Shown here: positions 24,682 to 33,035 of the stretch, in pieces
How positions within the stretch are numbered: the stretch's first letter is position 1
How the letters are laid out: every line of letters begins with the position of its first letter
Origin: Streptomyces clavifer
Lineage (GTDB): Bacteria; Actinomycetota; Actinomycetes; Streptomycetales; Streptomycetaceae
Reading direction: 5' to 3'
DNA length: 64,000 nt
Assembly: GCA_014651175.1 (NCBI GenBank)
Contig: BMWJ01000003.1
Coordinates: 1-64,000 of the forward strand
Notes under the pieces: model-generated
What the model saw: the letters and a program-made list of their open reading frames with translations, nothing else
Database searches by the model: none
Told to the model about the DNA's origin: nothing
Translations under genes and position numbers: made by a program

Positions 24682-27648
24682 GTGACAGCGTTACCCCGAC
24701 AGCCAGGGCTCCGTCCGCCGGTCCCGGCCCCGCTGTCCGATCCGGGCCCCGCCTCCGCCGGTCTGCTCGAACGCGAGTCGGCGCTGGAGCTGCTGGCAGC
24801 GGAGGCCGCCAGGGCCGTCGACGGATCCGGCCGGCTGGTCCTGTTCCGCGCGCCCACCGGTACGGGCCGCAGCGCGCTGCTGGAGGCCGCCGCCGACCTG
24901 GGTACGAAGCGCGGCATGCGGGTCCTGCGGGCCCATGCCTCCGCCGAGAGCTCCGGAATCCCCCTCTCCCTGGTCGCTCAGCTCCTCGACGCGCCACACG
25001 ACTTCGACGACTCCCAGGACGACGACCACGAGACCCCGCACCACCTCCACCACCCGTCCCGCCTGTGGCAGTTGCTGTGCGAGATCGCGGCCGGGTCGCC
25101 CCTGCTGCTGGCCGTCGACGACGCGCACCTCGCCGACCAGGAATCCCTGCGCTGGCTGACCGAGGGCGCCCGCCGGCTGACCGGGATGCCGGTCCTGATG
25201 GTGGTGACCGAGCGCGGGCAGTACGACATCACCCCGCCCGCACCGGGCCTCGCCTACGCGCTGCCCCCAGGCGTGGTCCGGATGCACGCGGTGGCGCCGC
25301 TGAGCCGTGCCGCCGCCGAGGAGCTCGTACGCGGCGCCCTGGGCCCGGACACCAGCGACACCTGGGTGGACGGCTGTGTACGGGCGGGCGCCGGCAACCC
25401 CCTGCTGCTGCGCGCCCTGCTGGACGACCTGCGGGCGGTCTTCCCGCACGGCAACGGCCCCGAGCCGGAGCTGCCCGAGAACTGCGCCGAGCTGTATTCG
25501 GGGTCGTTCGTGGCGGCGGTCGCGTGGTGGCTGAGGAGCGCGGGCGAGGAGAGCATCGTGGTGGCCCGCGCGCTGGCCGAACTGGAGGAATCGGCAGGGT
25601 ACTTCGAGGGGGGCGAGGACGAGGTGGAGCCGGGGCACGGGTTCCCCGGCACTCCCGGCCCCCGCCCGGGACCCGCCGTGCACGGCGGCCCCGGTCCGGG
25701 CCACGGCCTCGGCGACGACTTCGGCGACTTCCTCTCCGAACTCACGCGTACCGACCCCGAACGCGTCGGCGGCTGGGTCACCGCGATGATCCGGCTCGGA
25801 CTGCTGCGCCGCTCCCCCGGCAGCGGCGTTCCGCGTTTCGCGCACCCCCTGCTGCGCGGAGCGGTCCTCGACGGCTGGCCCCGCTCGCACCGGCACGCAC
25901 TGCACCTGCGTGCGGCCGAACTGCGCCGGCACCGGGGCGACGGAGTCGAAGCCGTGGCGGGGCACCTGCTGCGAACCACCCCCGGCGGTACGGAGCGCGT
26001 CGCCGAGGCACTCCTGGACGCGGCTTCCGACGCGTCCAGGGCCGGCAGGACCGGCGCCGCCGCCCGCTACCTGCGCCGCGCCCTGGACGAGCCGATGCCG
26101 CGCGAGCGCCGGGCCGCGGTACTCACGGAGCTGGGCGAACTGGAGTTCGCCACCCTGCGGACCGGCGGGATACCCCGGCTGGCCGAGGCGCTGCGCCTCC
26201 AGGAGCGTCCCAGGGACCGGGTGCTGGCCGCGGTCAACCTGGGCAACGCCCTGGCCAACCGGGGCAAGCCGCACGCCGCGCTCGACGTCATGCGCGATCT
26301 GGGCTCGCTGGACGGGGAACCCGTCCTCGCCCGCACCGCCCAGACGGCGTCCGCGTTCTTCTCCGACCACGACCCGGAGATCCGGCGGGCGGTCTACACC
26401 CGGCTGCGCGAGCGCGCCGAGCGCTCCCCGGAATGGATCAGCCCGGCCCTCCGCGCCCTGCTGATCCGCTACGAGGCCACGGCCGGGCTGGTGTCCGCCG
26501 AGTCGGCCATGCGGCAGATCCGGCGGCTGCTGACGGCCCCGGAGGATCCGCTCCTGGTCCCCTACCTGCTGGGTGCGGCCGCCGCGGTGGCGCAGTGGGC
26601 CGACGCCCCGGAGGACGCCGAACGCGTCATCCGGACCGGGTTGACCGAGCACTGGCTGTCGCCACTGCACCCCGTCCACCGGTCGTTGCTCAACGCGCGG
26701 GTGGACACCGCTGCCGCACGCGGCCATTTCCGGTGGGTGCTGGAGGAGACCGCCGGCAGGCCGGGGGCCACCGGCGGCTCGCCCCGCACGGTTGCGAGCA
26801 ACTTCCTGGCCCACCGCGTCATCGCACTCGTCGAGTGCGGCCGTTCCGCCGAGGCCGAACAGCTCGTCGCCGGTGTCAACGTCGACGAGGAGGCGCTGGG
26901 CAGCTGGGAGCAGAATCGCTTCCTCTACGCGCGCGGTGTCCTGCGTGCGTCCGTCGGCGATCCCGCGGGCGCCCTGGACGACTTCCGGGAGTGCGGCAGG
27001 CGTCAGACCGGCCGCGACGTGCAGAGCCCCGTCGTCACACCGTGGCGTTCGGCCGCCGCCGAATGCCATCTCCTCCTGGGGGAGACGCCGGAGGCCCTCG
27101 CGCTCGCCGAGGAGGAGAGCCGGTACGCCGCCGTGTGGGACACGCCCCGGGTCCGGGGCCGCGCCCTGCGCGTCCTCGGCACGGCCACCGGCGGCCGACG
27201 CGGTCTCGCGCTCACCTCCGAGGCCGTCGGCCTCCTGCGCGGCACGTCCCTCGACATCGAGCTGGTCCCCGCGCTCATCGCGCACGGGGTCCAGCTCACG
27301 GCCGCCGGACAGCCCCGCAGCGCCCGCCCGCTGCTCAGGGAGGCCGCGACGGCGGCCGAACGGCTGGGAGCCGTCCGGCTGTCCGGCCGCGCGGAAGTGG
27401 CCCTGCGCGCCAGCGGCGCCCGCCGCGGGAACACCACCCTCACGGGCCGCGGCTCACTGACCGCCGGCGAACTCCGCATCGCGACGCTGGCCTCCGAAGG
27501 CCGTACGAACGCGGAGATCTCGGCGCTGCTGCACCTGGCGCGGCGTACCGTGGAAACCCATCTGACCAGCACCTACCGCAAACTCGGCATACGGCGGAGG
27601 GGAGACCTTCCGGCCGCGCTGAACAGCGCCGCCGATGAGCCCATGTGA
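24682..27648 (+). CDS. LAL-type LuxR regulator with TTA codon
   Basis: A 988-residue ATP-binding regulator of the LAL (MalT-like) class. A P-loop lies at about residues 58-66 (APTGTGRSALL), Walker B is LLLAVDDAHLAD near 150, a long helical (TPR-like) middle follows, and the C-terminal LuxR helix-turn-helix (SLTAGELRIATLASEGRTNA, then LARRTVETHLTSTYRKLGIR) binds DNA. Start GTG 24682 gives V-T-A-L; the Leu codon is TTA (24691-24693). All upstream in-frame starts would include it too, so the gene should need the bldA leucyl-tRNA. A Gly/Pro-rich insert sits at about 320-350. It diverges from the small LuxR gene; the neighbours make a role in CIS control plausible. Confidence 0.9.
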   Translation: MTALPRQPGLRPPVPAPLSDPGPASAGLLERESALELLAAEAARAVDGSGRLVLFRAPTGTGRSALLEAAADLGTKRGMRVLRAHASAESSGIPLSLVAQLLDAPHDFDDSQDDDHETPHHLHHPSRLWQLLCEIAAGSPLLLAVDDAHLADQESLRWLTEGARRLTGMPVLMVVTERGQYDITPPAPGLAYALPPGVVRMHAVAPLSRAAAEELVRGALGPDTSDTWVDGCVRAGAGNPLLLRALLDDLRAVFPHGNGPEPELPENCAELYSGSFVAAVAWWLRSAGEESIVVARALAELEESAGYFEGGEDEVEPGHGFPGTPGPRPGPAVHGGPGPGHGLGDDFGDFLSELTRTDPERVGGWVTAMIRLGLLRRSPGSGVPRFAHPLLRGAVLDGWPRSHRHALHLRAAELRRHRGDGVEAVAGHLLRTTPGGTERVAEALLDAASDASRAGRTGAAARYLRRALDEPMPRERRAAVLTELGELEFATLRTGGIPRLAEALRLQERPRDRVLAAVNLGNALANRGKPHAALDVMRDLGSLDGEPVLARTAQTASAFFSDHDPEIRRAVYTRLRERAERSPEWISPALRALLIRYEATAGLVSAESAMRQIRRLLTAPEDPLLVPYLLGAAAAVAQWADAPEDAERVIRTGLTEHWLSPLHPVHRSLLNARVDTAAARGHFRWVLEETAGRPGATGGSPRTVASNFLAHRVIALVECGRSAEAEQLVAGVNVDEEALGSWEQNRFLYARGVLRASVGDPAGALDDFRECGRRQTGRDVQSPVVTPWRSAAAECHLLLGETPEALALAEEESRYAAVWDTPRVRGRALRVLGTATGGRRGLALTSEAVGLLRGTSLDIELVPALIAHGVQLTAAGQPRSARPLLREAATAAERLGAVRLSGRAEVALRASGARRGNTTLTGRGSLTAGELRIATLASEGRTNAEISALLHLARRTVETHLTSTYRKLGIRRRGDLPAALNSAADEPM
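24691..24693 (+). promoter_or_regulatory. TTA leucine codon (bldA target site) at codon 4
   Basis: In Streptomyces the TTA codon is rare and read by the bldA tRNA, which becomes abundant late in growth. Here it is the fourth codon of the LAL regulator, in the sequence GTG ACA GCG TTA. Early position is common among genes under this control. Confidence 0.75.
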
Positions 27649-27674
27649 CCGGCCGGGCCGAAGCCGCCTTCCCA

Positions 27675-27707
27675 CCGGGTGTCCGGGCCCACCCGGCCGT
27701 CCCGGAC
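27675..27707 (+). terminator. Two alternative hairpins after the LAL gene
   Basis: CCGGGTG/CACCCGG (27675-27681 and 27690-27696) and GTCCGGG/CCCGGAC (27681-27687 and 27701-27707) overlap and exclude one another. Either can end the LAL transcript 27-60 bases after its stop. A 9-bp tandem repeat (GGCTGCGAA, nearly three copies, 27718-27740) follows; nothing else is seen up to rnpB. Confidence 0.5.
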
Positions 27708-27916
27708 GCCGGTGAGGGCTGCGAAGGCTGCGAAGGCTGCAGGCGAACGGCTCCGGCGCTCGGGATCGGCCACGGCGTGTTCGACGGTGATACGCCGGGC
27801 TGAGGGCCGGTGTCGTGCCCGTCGTTCCGCCGAGGGTCTCCCCGCTGCCTGCCGTGGGCGAGCCCACGGAGGAACACGAAGGGCCTCCGACGCAGGCCAA
27901 AGGCATATCAGGCAAA

Positions 27917-27931
27917 GCCGCAGGTGGCGGC
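27917..27931 (-). terminator. Small hairpin at the 3' end of rnpB
   Basis: GCCGC-5 bases-GCGGC on the minus strand directly after the RNase P RNA, followed by TTTGCC. It is short but correctly placed for a transcript end. Confidence 0.4.
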
Positions 27932-28336
27932 AGACGAGTCGGGCTGTACGCCGGGTTCTGTCGCCCGGTCGCCTCGCGGCGGCCGGGGAGACGGCCATCC
28001 ATCTAGGACCGGCATTGCTGCCGGTCTCGTGCGGTCTACCCGCGAACTCGGGCGGGCAGCCCTCGGACGTTCGCGCAGGACCGTCTCTCGACGGTCCCTC
28101 TTGACCTTGCTCCGGGTGGGGTTTACCTAGCCGCCTGAGTCACCTCAGACGCTGGTGGTCTCTTACACCACCGTTTCACCCTTACCCGGGACCGAGGTCC
28201 CGGGCGGTCTGTTTTCTGTGGCACTGTCCCGCGGGTCACCCCGGGTGGCCGTTAGCCATCACCCTGCCCTGTGGAGCCCGGACGTTCCTCGGGAGGATCC
28301 GGAGATCCTCACGCGGCCGTCCGCCCGGCTCGTCTG
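27930..28336 (-). ncRNA. rnpB: RNase P RNA, bacterial class A
   Basis: Catalytic RNA that removes 5' leaders from precursor tRNAs. On the minus strand the conserved regions appear in order: GAGGAACGTCCGGGCTCC near the 5' end (CR I), CACAGAAAACAG (CR II/III), AAGGGTGAAACGGTGGTGT with GAGACCACCAG, then AGATGGATGGCC and GACAGAACCCGGCGTACAG near the 3' end (CR IV/V). The terminal P1 helix is formed by ACGAG-CCGGGC at the 5' end and CCCGACTCGT at the 3' end. Total about 405 nt, the usual actinobacterial length. The ends are set by P1 pairing and may be off by a few bases. A -10-like TAGCAT at 28348-28353 overlaps the stop codon of the TetR gene upstream, so rnpB probably has a promoter inside that gene's end. 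Confidence 0.96.
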
Positions 28337-28350
28337 CCGTGCCGCCCATG

Positions 28351-28893
28351 CTACCCGGCGCCTTCCAGGCCCCGGACCGCGAAGGCCGCGATACCGGCCT
28401 CCCAGGCGGCCGCGAGGTCGGTGCCGGGGAGGAAACGGCCGTTGAGCTCCAGGACCACCATGCCGTGGGCGAACGCCCAGGCCGCCCGCGCCCGGCCCTC
28501 GTCACCGCCCGCCGCGCGGAACAGCGGGGCGGCCGCGGCGGCCGCCGCCCCCACGGGCAGGACCGCGCTGCCCATGGTGAGGAGGTAGAGGTGCGGGTGG
28601 GCCAGTGCGTGGGCGCGGTAGGCGGTGGCGAGCCCCACGAAGGAACCGGGGTGGTCCCGCTCCGCGGCCTCCAGCACACCGGCGGTCTCCCGGAGCATCT
28701 CGCCGGCCAGGGCCGTCACCACGGACGACTTGTCCGGGAAGTGCTTGTAGAGCGTGGGGGCCTTCACTCCCACCCGGTCGGCCAGCCGGCGCATGGTGAG
28801 CGCCTCGGCGCCCTCCTCCTCCAGGAGCGTGCGTGCGGCGGCGATGATCTGCCGGGGCCGGCCGGCCGTGAGGCCGGGGGCGAGGTCACTCAT
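28351..28893 (-). CDS. TetR-family transcriptional regulator
   Basis: A 180-residue repressor-type protein. The N-terminal helix-turn-helix is clear: RQIIAAARTLLEEEGAEALT, MRRLADRVGVKAPTLYKHFP and DKSSVVTALAGEM. The C-terminal ligand domain is Ala-rich and of the TetR_C_33-like sort (YRAHALAHPHLYLLTMGSA). The ligand is unknown. It diverges from the MerR gene with 137 bases between; it could regulate itself or the MerR/membrane protein pair. Its stop lies about 15 bases before the start of rnpB on the same strand. Confidence 0.9.
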   Translation of the reverse strand: MSDLAPGLTAGRPRQIIAAARTLLEEEGAEALTMRRLADRVGVKAPTLYKHFPDKSSVVTALAGEMLRETAGVLEAAERDHPGSFVGLATAYRAHALAHPHLYLLTMGSAVLPVGAAAAAAAPLFRAAGGDEGRARAAWAFAHGMVVLELNGRFLPGTDLAAAWEAGIAAFAVRGLEGAG

Positions 28894-28990
28894 GCGTGAG
28901 CCTCCTTCGGACGGAGTCGGGACGGTGTCGGTACGCGGTCCGTATCCGAAGACGTGATCGTACGAGAGGGGGACAAGCCGGTCGCCGGGG

Positions 28991-29024
28991 ACCTTGACCT
29001 TGCCGCAGCGTCAGGGTTTCTACT
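28991..29024 (+). promoter_or_regulatory. MerR-type operator-promoter with 19-bp spacer
   Basis: Dyad ACCTTGAC (28991-28998) and GTCAGGGT (29010-29017), 7 of 8 positions matched, lies between a -35 box TTGACC (28994-28999) and a -10 box TCTACT (29019-29024). The 19-bp spacer is the hallmark of promoters that MerR proteins activate by DNA distortion. The -10 box ends 6 bases before the ATG at 29031, so transcription would begin at or next to the start codon. Confidence 0.7.
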
Positions 29025-29030
29025 GGCCCC

Positions 29031-29783
29031 ATGCGTATCGGAGAGATCGCCGCGCTCGTCGGAGTCACCTCCCGGGCGATCCGGCACTACCACCACATCG
29101 GCCTGCTCCCCGAGCCCGGGCGCCGGACCAACGGCTACCGGGCGTACAGCGTGCGCCACGCGGTCCTGCTGGCGAGGATCCGACGGCTCACCGAGCTCGG
29201 TCTCGGCCTCGACGAGGTGCGGGACGTGGTGGCCGACGACGCAGGGCGCGAGCTGGTCGAGGTGCTGGGCGAGCTGGACGCCGACCTGGCCCGCCAGGAG
29301 GAGGAGATCGGGGAGCGGCGGCGCCGGCTGGCCCTGCTGATGGCCGGTCCGGTGAACGGCCGGGAGCCGGTGCCCCCCGCCCTCGCCGAACTGCTCGGGG
29401 CCACGCCCGCCACGGACTCCCCCACCGCCACGAAGGACCGCGAACACCTGGCGCTGCTGGACGGGGCGGAGGGCGCCGACGAGATCTTCGGCGCGTTGCG
29501 GCCGATGGCCGAGGACCCCTCCGTCCTGGAGCTGTACGAGCGGCTGGACGCGTTGGCGACGGCATCCCCGGACGACCCCCGGATCGCCCCGCTCGCCGCC
29601 GACCTGGTCGCCGCCGTGCCCGCCGGGGTGCTCGACGCGATCCCGTCCGGCCTCCCGTCCGGCCTCCCGGCCGGGTCGGGCTTCGCGGAGGCGCTGCTGG
29701 CCGACTACGCACCGGCGCAGGCCGAGGTGGTGCGCCGGATGATGGCCGGGGTGGCCGCGCGGCTGGACGGGGCGGGGCGATGA
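29031..29783 (+). CDS. MerR-family transcriptional regulator
   Basis: A 250-residue activator-type regulator. The winged helix is at the N-terminus (MRIGEIAALVGVTSRAIRHY, then RTNGYRAYSVRHAVLLARIR), followed by a coiled dimerisation helix (~75-110, ELDADLARQEEEIGERRRR). The C-terminal ~130 residues, Ala/Leu-rich with many acidic residues, are longer than in metal sensors and fit the multidrug or small-molecule class. No Cys suitable for metal binding is present. There is no ribosome site before the ATG, and the promoter described upstream would give a leaderless message. The gene overlaps the following membrane protein gene by 4 bases (ATGA). Confidence 0.9.
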   Translation: MRIGEIAALVGVTSRAIRHYHHIGLLPEPGRRTNGYRAYSVRHAVLLARIRRLTELGLGLDEVRDVVADDAGRELVEVLGELDADLARQEEEIGERRRRLALLMAGPVNGREPVPPALAELLGATPATDSPTATKDREHLALLDGAEGADEIFGALRPMAEDPSVLELYERLDALATASPDDPRIAPLAADLVAAVPAGVLDAIPSGLPSGLPAGSGFAEALLADYAPAQAEVVRRMMAGVAARLDGAGR

Positions 29784-30637
29784 GTGTGCGGATCGCCCGT
29801 GCGGCGGCGTGGGCGGTCCTGCCCGGTGAACTGGCCCTGGTGGTCTGTCTGGTGGCCGGCGTACGGATACCGCTCGCCGTCCTCCTGGGCGCCGAGGTCC
29901 TCGTGGCCGCGGTGCTGGTGGTGGAGGGCGTGACGCTGTGGCCCCTGTACGCGGCGGGGAGGCGGGCGGGTGCGGGACGCCGCGAGGCGCTGCGGACGGC
30001 GCTGCGGGCCCTGGTCCCGTTGACGGTCCGGCGGCTGGTGGCGCACGAGGTACGGGCCCTGCACAGTCTCGGGCTGTGGGTGCTGCGGCGCCGTCACGGC
30101 GTACCGGAGGGGGCGCTGGCCGTCCCCTACACCGGGCCGCAGACGGCGATGATGTACGGGCTGGTCTTCGTGTCCCTGATCGAGACGGTGATGCTGGCCC
30201 TGCTGATCCCCTGGCCGGTCGTGCACCGCGTGCTGCTCGTGGTCGATGTGTACGGGGTGGTCCTGCTCCTCTCCCTGCACGCGGCCTGCGTGACCCGGCC
30301 GCACGTGGTGGGCGAGGACGGTTCGCTGCGCCTGCGCCTCGGCGGGCTGTTCGATCTGCGGATCCCGGCGGCCTCGGTGGCCGGGGCCCGGGTGGACCGG
30401 CGCTACCCGGAGGGCCGGCCGGTCCTGCTGCACCCCGACGGCGTACTCGACCTGTCCGTGGGCAGCCAGACCACGGTGACGGTGGAACTCACGGGTCCGG
30501 TCGCGTTCGTACGGCCGATGGGGAAGCCCGGTACGGCGCACACGGTCCGCTTCCACGCGGACGACCCCCGTGCCGTCGTCTCCGCGCTCACTCGGGTGCG
30601 AACCGCACCTTCGCCGAGCCCGGGTCGGCCTGGGTGA
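29780..30637 (+). CDS. Membrane protein co-translated with MerR regulator
   Basis: A 285-residue protein, not recognised by name. Two N-terminal spans (AAAWAVLPGELALVVCLVAG and PLAVLLGAEVLVAAVLVVEG) are followed by a basic loop and two more spans at about 130-180 (MMYGLVFVSLIETVMLALLI, VVHRVLLVVDVYGVVLLLSL). A C-terminal cytoplasmic beta-rich domain of ~100 residues follows (RIPAASVAGARVDRRYPEGR), like PH-type domains of small Streptomyces membrane proteins. ATG overlaps the MerR stop. Its last 50 bases run into the 3' end of the oppositely oriented ribonuclease gene, so the two transcripts are complementary there. Confidence 0.85.
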   Translation: MSVRIARAAAWAVLPGELALVVCLVAGVRIPLAVLLGAEVLVAAVLVVEGVTLWPLYAAGRRAGAGRREALRTALRALVPLTVRRLVAHEVRALHSLGLWVLRRRHGVPEGALAVPYTGPQTAMMYGLVFVSLIETVMLALLIPWPVVHRVLLVVDVYGVVLLLSLHAACVTRPHVVGEDGSLRLRLGGLFDLRIPAASVAGARVDRRYPEGRPVLLHPDGVLDLSVGSQTTVTVELTGPVAFVRPMGKPGTAHTVRFHADDPRAVVSALTRVRTAPSPSPGRPG

Positions 30638-32027
30638 GCCGGACCCGCAGGCGTTCGCCGAGCGGGAGCGGGGAGTCGGACTCGATCCGGGCGACGATCG
30701 CGGGGTCCTCGATGTGGACGGTGCCCACGGACGGCCGTTCGTCGTCGACGTCGATCACGAAGCCGTCGAAGGCCGAGCCCACCCGGTCCTGGAGCAGTGC
30801 AGCCTCGACGAGGTCGACGCACTCGCGCTCCACGGTGTTGGCGCGGCGGGTGCCCTCCGCCATCTCCCGGGGCAGGCCGGGCAGTGCCTGGAGCACCCAT
30901 TCGGGCGGTTCCCGGTCCGCGGTCGCGGCGAGGCACAGCTCGGCGGCGTACCGGTCGACGAGGCGGCGCAGCGGCGCGGTGCAGTGCGTGTAGAGCGCGG
31001 CGACGGCGGCGTGCACGGCGGGGTCCGGGAGATCGCCGTGCTCGAAGACGGTGTAGCCGGCGCCGCGCAGGAGGGTGGTGCACTCCTCGAGGAACGCGGC
31101 GTGGACGGTGTTCCGCGGGTCGAGCGAGCGGACGACCTCGGCGTACGGGACGTGGTGCGGCCAGTCGATGCGCAGGGCCTGCGCGGTGCGGCGCAGGCGG
31201 GTGACGGCTCCGTCGGGGGCGACCGGCAGGGTGCGGAGGATGCCCGTTCCCGAGTCCGCCATGATCCGGGCGGCGGCCATGCCGGTGAGGAGGGAGATCT
31301 GGGCGTTCCAGCCGTCGGCGGGCAGGGGCGCGCGGTAGTCGAGGCCGTAGCCGCCGCCACGCTCGACGATCTCCTGTTCGGGGACGTCGAGCGAGATGCC
31401 GCCGCGGACCGTCTCCTGCTCCTCGCGCAGGAGGCCGATGTCCCTGAGCAGGGCGAGCGGTTCCTCCGCGGTACCGGCGTCGATCTGCCGCTGGGCGCCG
31501 GCGTAGTCGAGCTTGGCACGGCTGCGTACGAGCGCGCGGCTCACTTCGGTGGAGACCGGGCGGCCCTCGGGGTCGAGGTCGATCCGCCACAGGGCGGCGG
31601 GGCGGGTCTCGCCGGGGAGGAGACTGGCGGCGCCCTCCGAGAGCGCGGCCGGGTGCAGGGGGACCTTGCCGTCGGGGAAGTACAGGGTCGTGACCCGCCG
31701 GTGGGCCTCCGCGTCCAGAGCCCCGCCGGGTCGTACGAAGGCGGCGGTGTCGGCGATGGCGTAGTGCACCCGGAATCCGTGCGGCCGCCGTTCCAGGTGC
31801 AGAGCCTGGTCGAGGTCCCGGGAGGTGGGCGGGTCGATGGTGAACAACGGCAGGTCCGTGGCGTCGCGGTGGTCCGACAGGTCCGGGGACCTCAGGGCGT
31901 CGGCCGCCTCGGCGAGGACGTCGGGCGGGAAGTCCGCCGTCAGGCCCAGCTCGGTGCGCAGGGCTCGCAGGGCCGCCCGCAGCGGGCTGTCGGCGGCGCC
32001 GGTCATGTGGAGCTGGCGGCGGGGCAT
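30588..32027 (-). CDS. RNB-domain (RNase II family) ribonuclease
   Basis: A 479-residue 3'-5' exoribonuclease-like protein. The RNB core starts at FTIDPPTSRDLDQALHLERR, whose Asp residues (D-P-P-T-S-R-D-L-D) are the magnesium ligands; the usual last Asp pair is D-Q here, as in other actinobacterial members. Later come AAALYTHCTAPLRRLVDRYA and the YFPDGKVPLHPAALSEG strand, matching the RNB motif order. A short C-terminal S1-like part ends the protein; no N-terminal cold-shock domains are present, so it is shorter than E. coli RNase II or R. ATG 32027, preceded by GGTGG, was preferred to ATG 32063. Confidence 0.9.
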   Translation of the reverse strand: MPRRQLHMTGAADSPLRAALRALRTELGLTADFPPDVLAEAADALRSPDLSDHRDATDLPLFTIDPPTSRDLDQALHLERRPHGFRVHYAIADTAAFVRPGGALDAEAHRRVTTLYFPDGKVPLHPAALSEGAASLLPGETRPAALWRIDLDPEGRPVSTEVSRALVRSRAKLDYAGAQRQIDAGTAEEPLALLRDIGLLREEQETVRGGISLDVPEQEIVERGGGYGLDYRAPLPADGWNAQISLLTGMAAARIMADSGTGILRTLPVAPDGAVTRLRRTAQALRIDWPHHVPYAEVVRSLDPRNTVHAAFLEECTTLLRGAGYTVFEHGDLPDPAVHAAVAALYTHCTAPLRRLVDRYAAELCLAATADREPPEWVLQALPGLPREMAEGTRRANTVERECVDLVEAALLQDRVGSAFDGFVIDVDDERPSVGTVHIEDPAIVARIESDSPLPLGERLRVRLTQADPGSAKVRFAPE

Positions 32028-32171
32028 GCCACCGAGCGTAGGCGGGGGCGGTGCGGTCGGCATCCCGGTCCGGGCCCGGGCGGACGGCGGGCACGTCGTC
32101 GCCGGCCCGTACCCTTGGCGAAGGGTTCCCGTGCCACCGGGGACCCTCTGTCACGTACGAAGGAGACACCC

Positions 32172-32972
32172 GTGCTCGTGCTGTTGCCGCCCTCCGAAGG
32201 AAAGGCCGCCTCGGGGCGCGGGGCACCCCTGAAGCCGGAGTCGCTGTCCCTGTCCGGCCTCGCCGGGGCGCGGGAGGCGGTCCTCGACGAACTGGTGGAG
32301 CTGTGCCTGACGGACGAGGACGGGGCCCGCGAGGTGCTCGGTCTGAGCGAGGGGCTCCGCGGCGAGATCGCGAAGAACGCGGAGCTGCGCACGGCCGGGA
32401 CCAGGCCGGCCGGGGAGATCTACACCGGTGTGCTGTACGACGCCCTCGGTCTGGCCACGCTGGACGCGGCGGCCAGGAGGCGGGCCGGGAAGTCGCTGCT
32501 GGTCTTCTCGGGCCTGTGGGGCGCGGTGCGGGTGGGCGACCGCATCCCGTCGTACCGCTGCTCGATGGGGGTGAAGCTGCCGGGGGTGGGCGCGCTCGGC
32601 GCGCACTGGCGCGCTCCCATGGCGTCGGTCCTGCCGGAGGCGGCCGGGGACGGGCTCGTCCTGGACCTGCGGTCGTCGGCGTACACCGGGGCGTGGAAGC
32701 CGGCGGGCGCGGTCGCGGAGCGCACCGCGAGCGTGCGCGTGCTGCAGTCCCAGGTGGTGAACGGCGTGGAGAAGCGGTCGGTGGTCAGCCACTTCAACAA
32801 GGCGACCAAGGGCCGGATGGTCCGCGATCTGCTCGTGGCCGGGGCGAAGCCGAAGGGTCCCGCGGAGCTGGTGGAGGTGCTGCGCGACCTCGGCTACACG
32901 GTCGAGGCGCAGGCCCCTGCGCGGGCCGGGCGGCCGTGGGCGCTCGACGTGGTGGTCACGGAGATCCACTAG
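32172..32972 (+). CDS. yaaA: YaaA/UPF0246 family peroxide-stress protein
   Basis: A 266-residue protein of the YaaA family, DNA-binding proteins that in E. coli lower intracellular free iron under peroxide stress. The start [15 protein letters not shown] is diagnostic (PPSEGK), followed by [20 protein letters not shown]-type sequence ([11 protein letters not shown], then [15 protein letters not shown]), and a conserved [16 protein letters not shown] near the C-terminus. Length is normal. GTG start with AAGGAG 7 bases upstream. A stand-alone gene between two oppositely placed units. Confidence 0.92.
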   Translation: MLVLLPPSEGKAASGRGAPLKPESLSLSGLAGAREAVLDELVELCLTDEDGAREVLGLSEGLRGEIAKNAELRTAGTRPAGEIYTGVLYDALGLATLDAAARRRAGKSLLVFSGLWGAVRVGDRIPSYRCSMGVKLPGVGALGAHWRAPMASVLPEAAGDGLVLDLRSSAYTGAWKPAGAVAERTASVRVLQSQVVNGVEKRSVVSHFNKATKGRMVRDLLVAGAKPKGPAELVEVLRDLGYTVEAQAPARAGRPWALDVVVTEIH

Positions 32973-32976
32973 CGTT

Positions 32977-33006
32977 CGTTGCAGCATACGCAACGGTCAT
33001 TGCGTA
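32977..33006 (+). promoter_or_regulatory. Overlapping inverted repeats upstream of KDPG aldolase gene
   Basis: CGTTGC (32977-32982) pairs with GCAACG (32990-32995) at a 7-base spacing. TACGCAA (32987-32993) pairs perfectly with TTGCGTA (33000-33006) at a 6-base spacing. The middle half-site is shared, giving three half-sites, and a further ATTGCG follows. The cluster ends 30 bases before the ATG, which is where an operator would sit. The cognate regulator is not encoded next to it. Confidence 0.6.
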
Positions 33007-33035
33007 GATTGCGCCTCGCGCGGCAGGATGGGCCC

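Noticed and set aside
27718-27740. Attachment-site repeat beside rnpB
   Set aside because: Only a 9-bp tandem repeat with no second copy at the other end of the CIS locus and no integrase.
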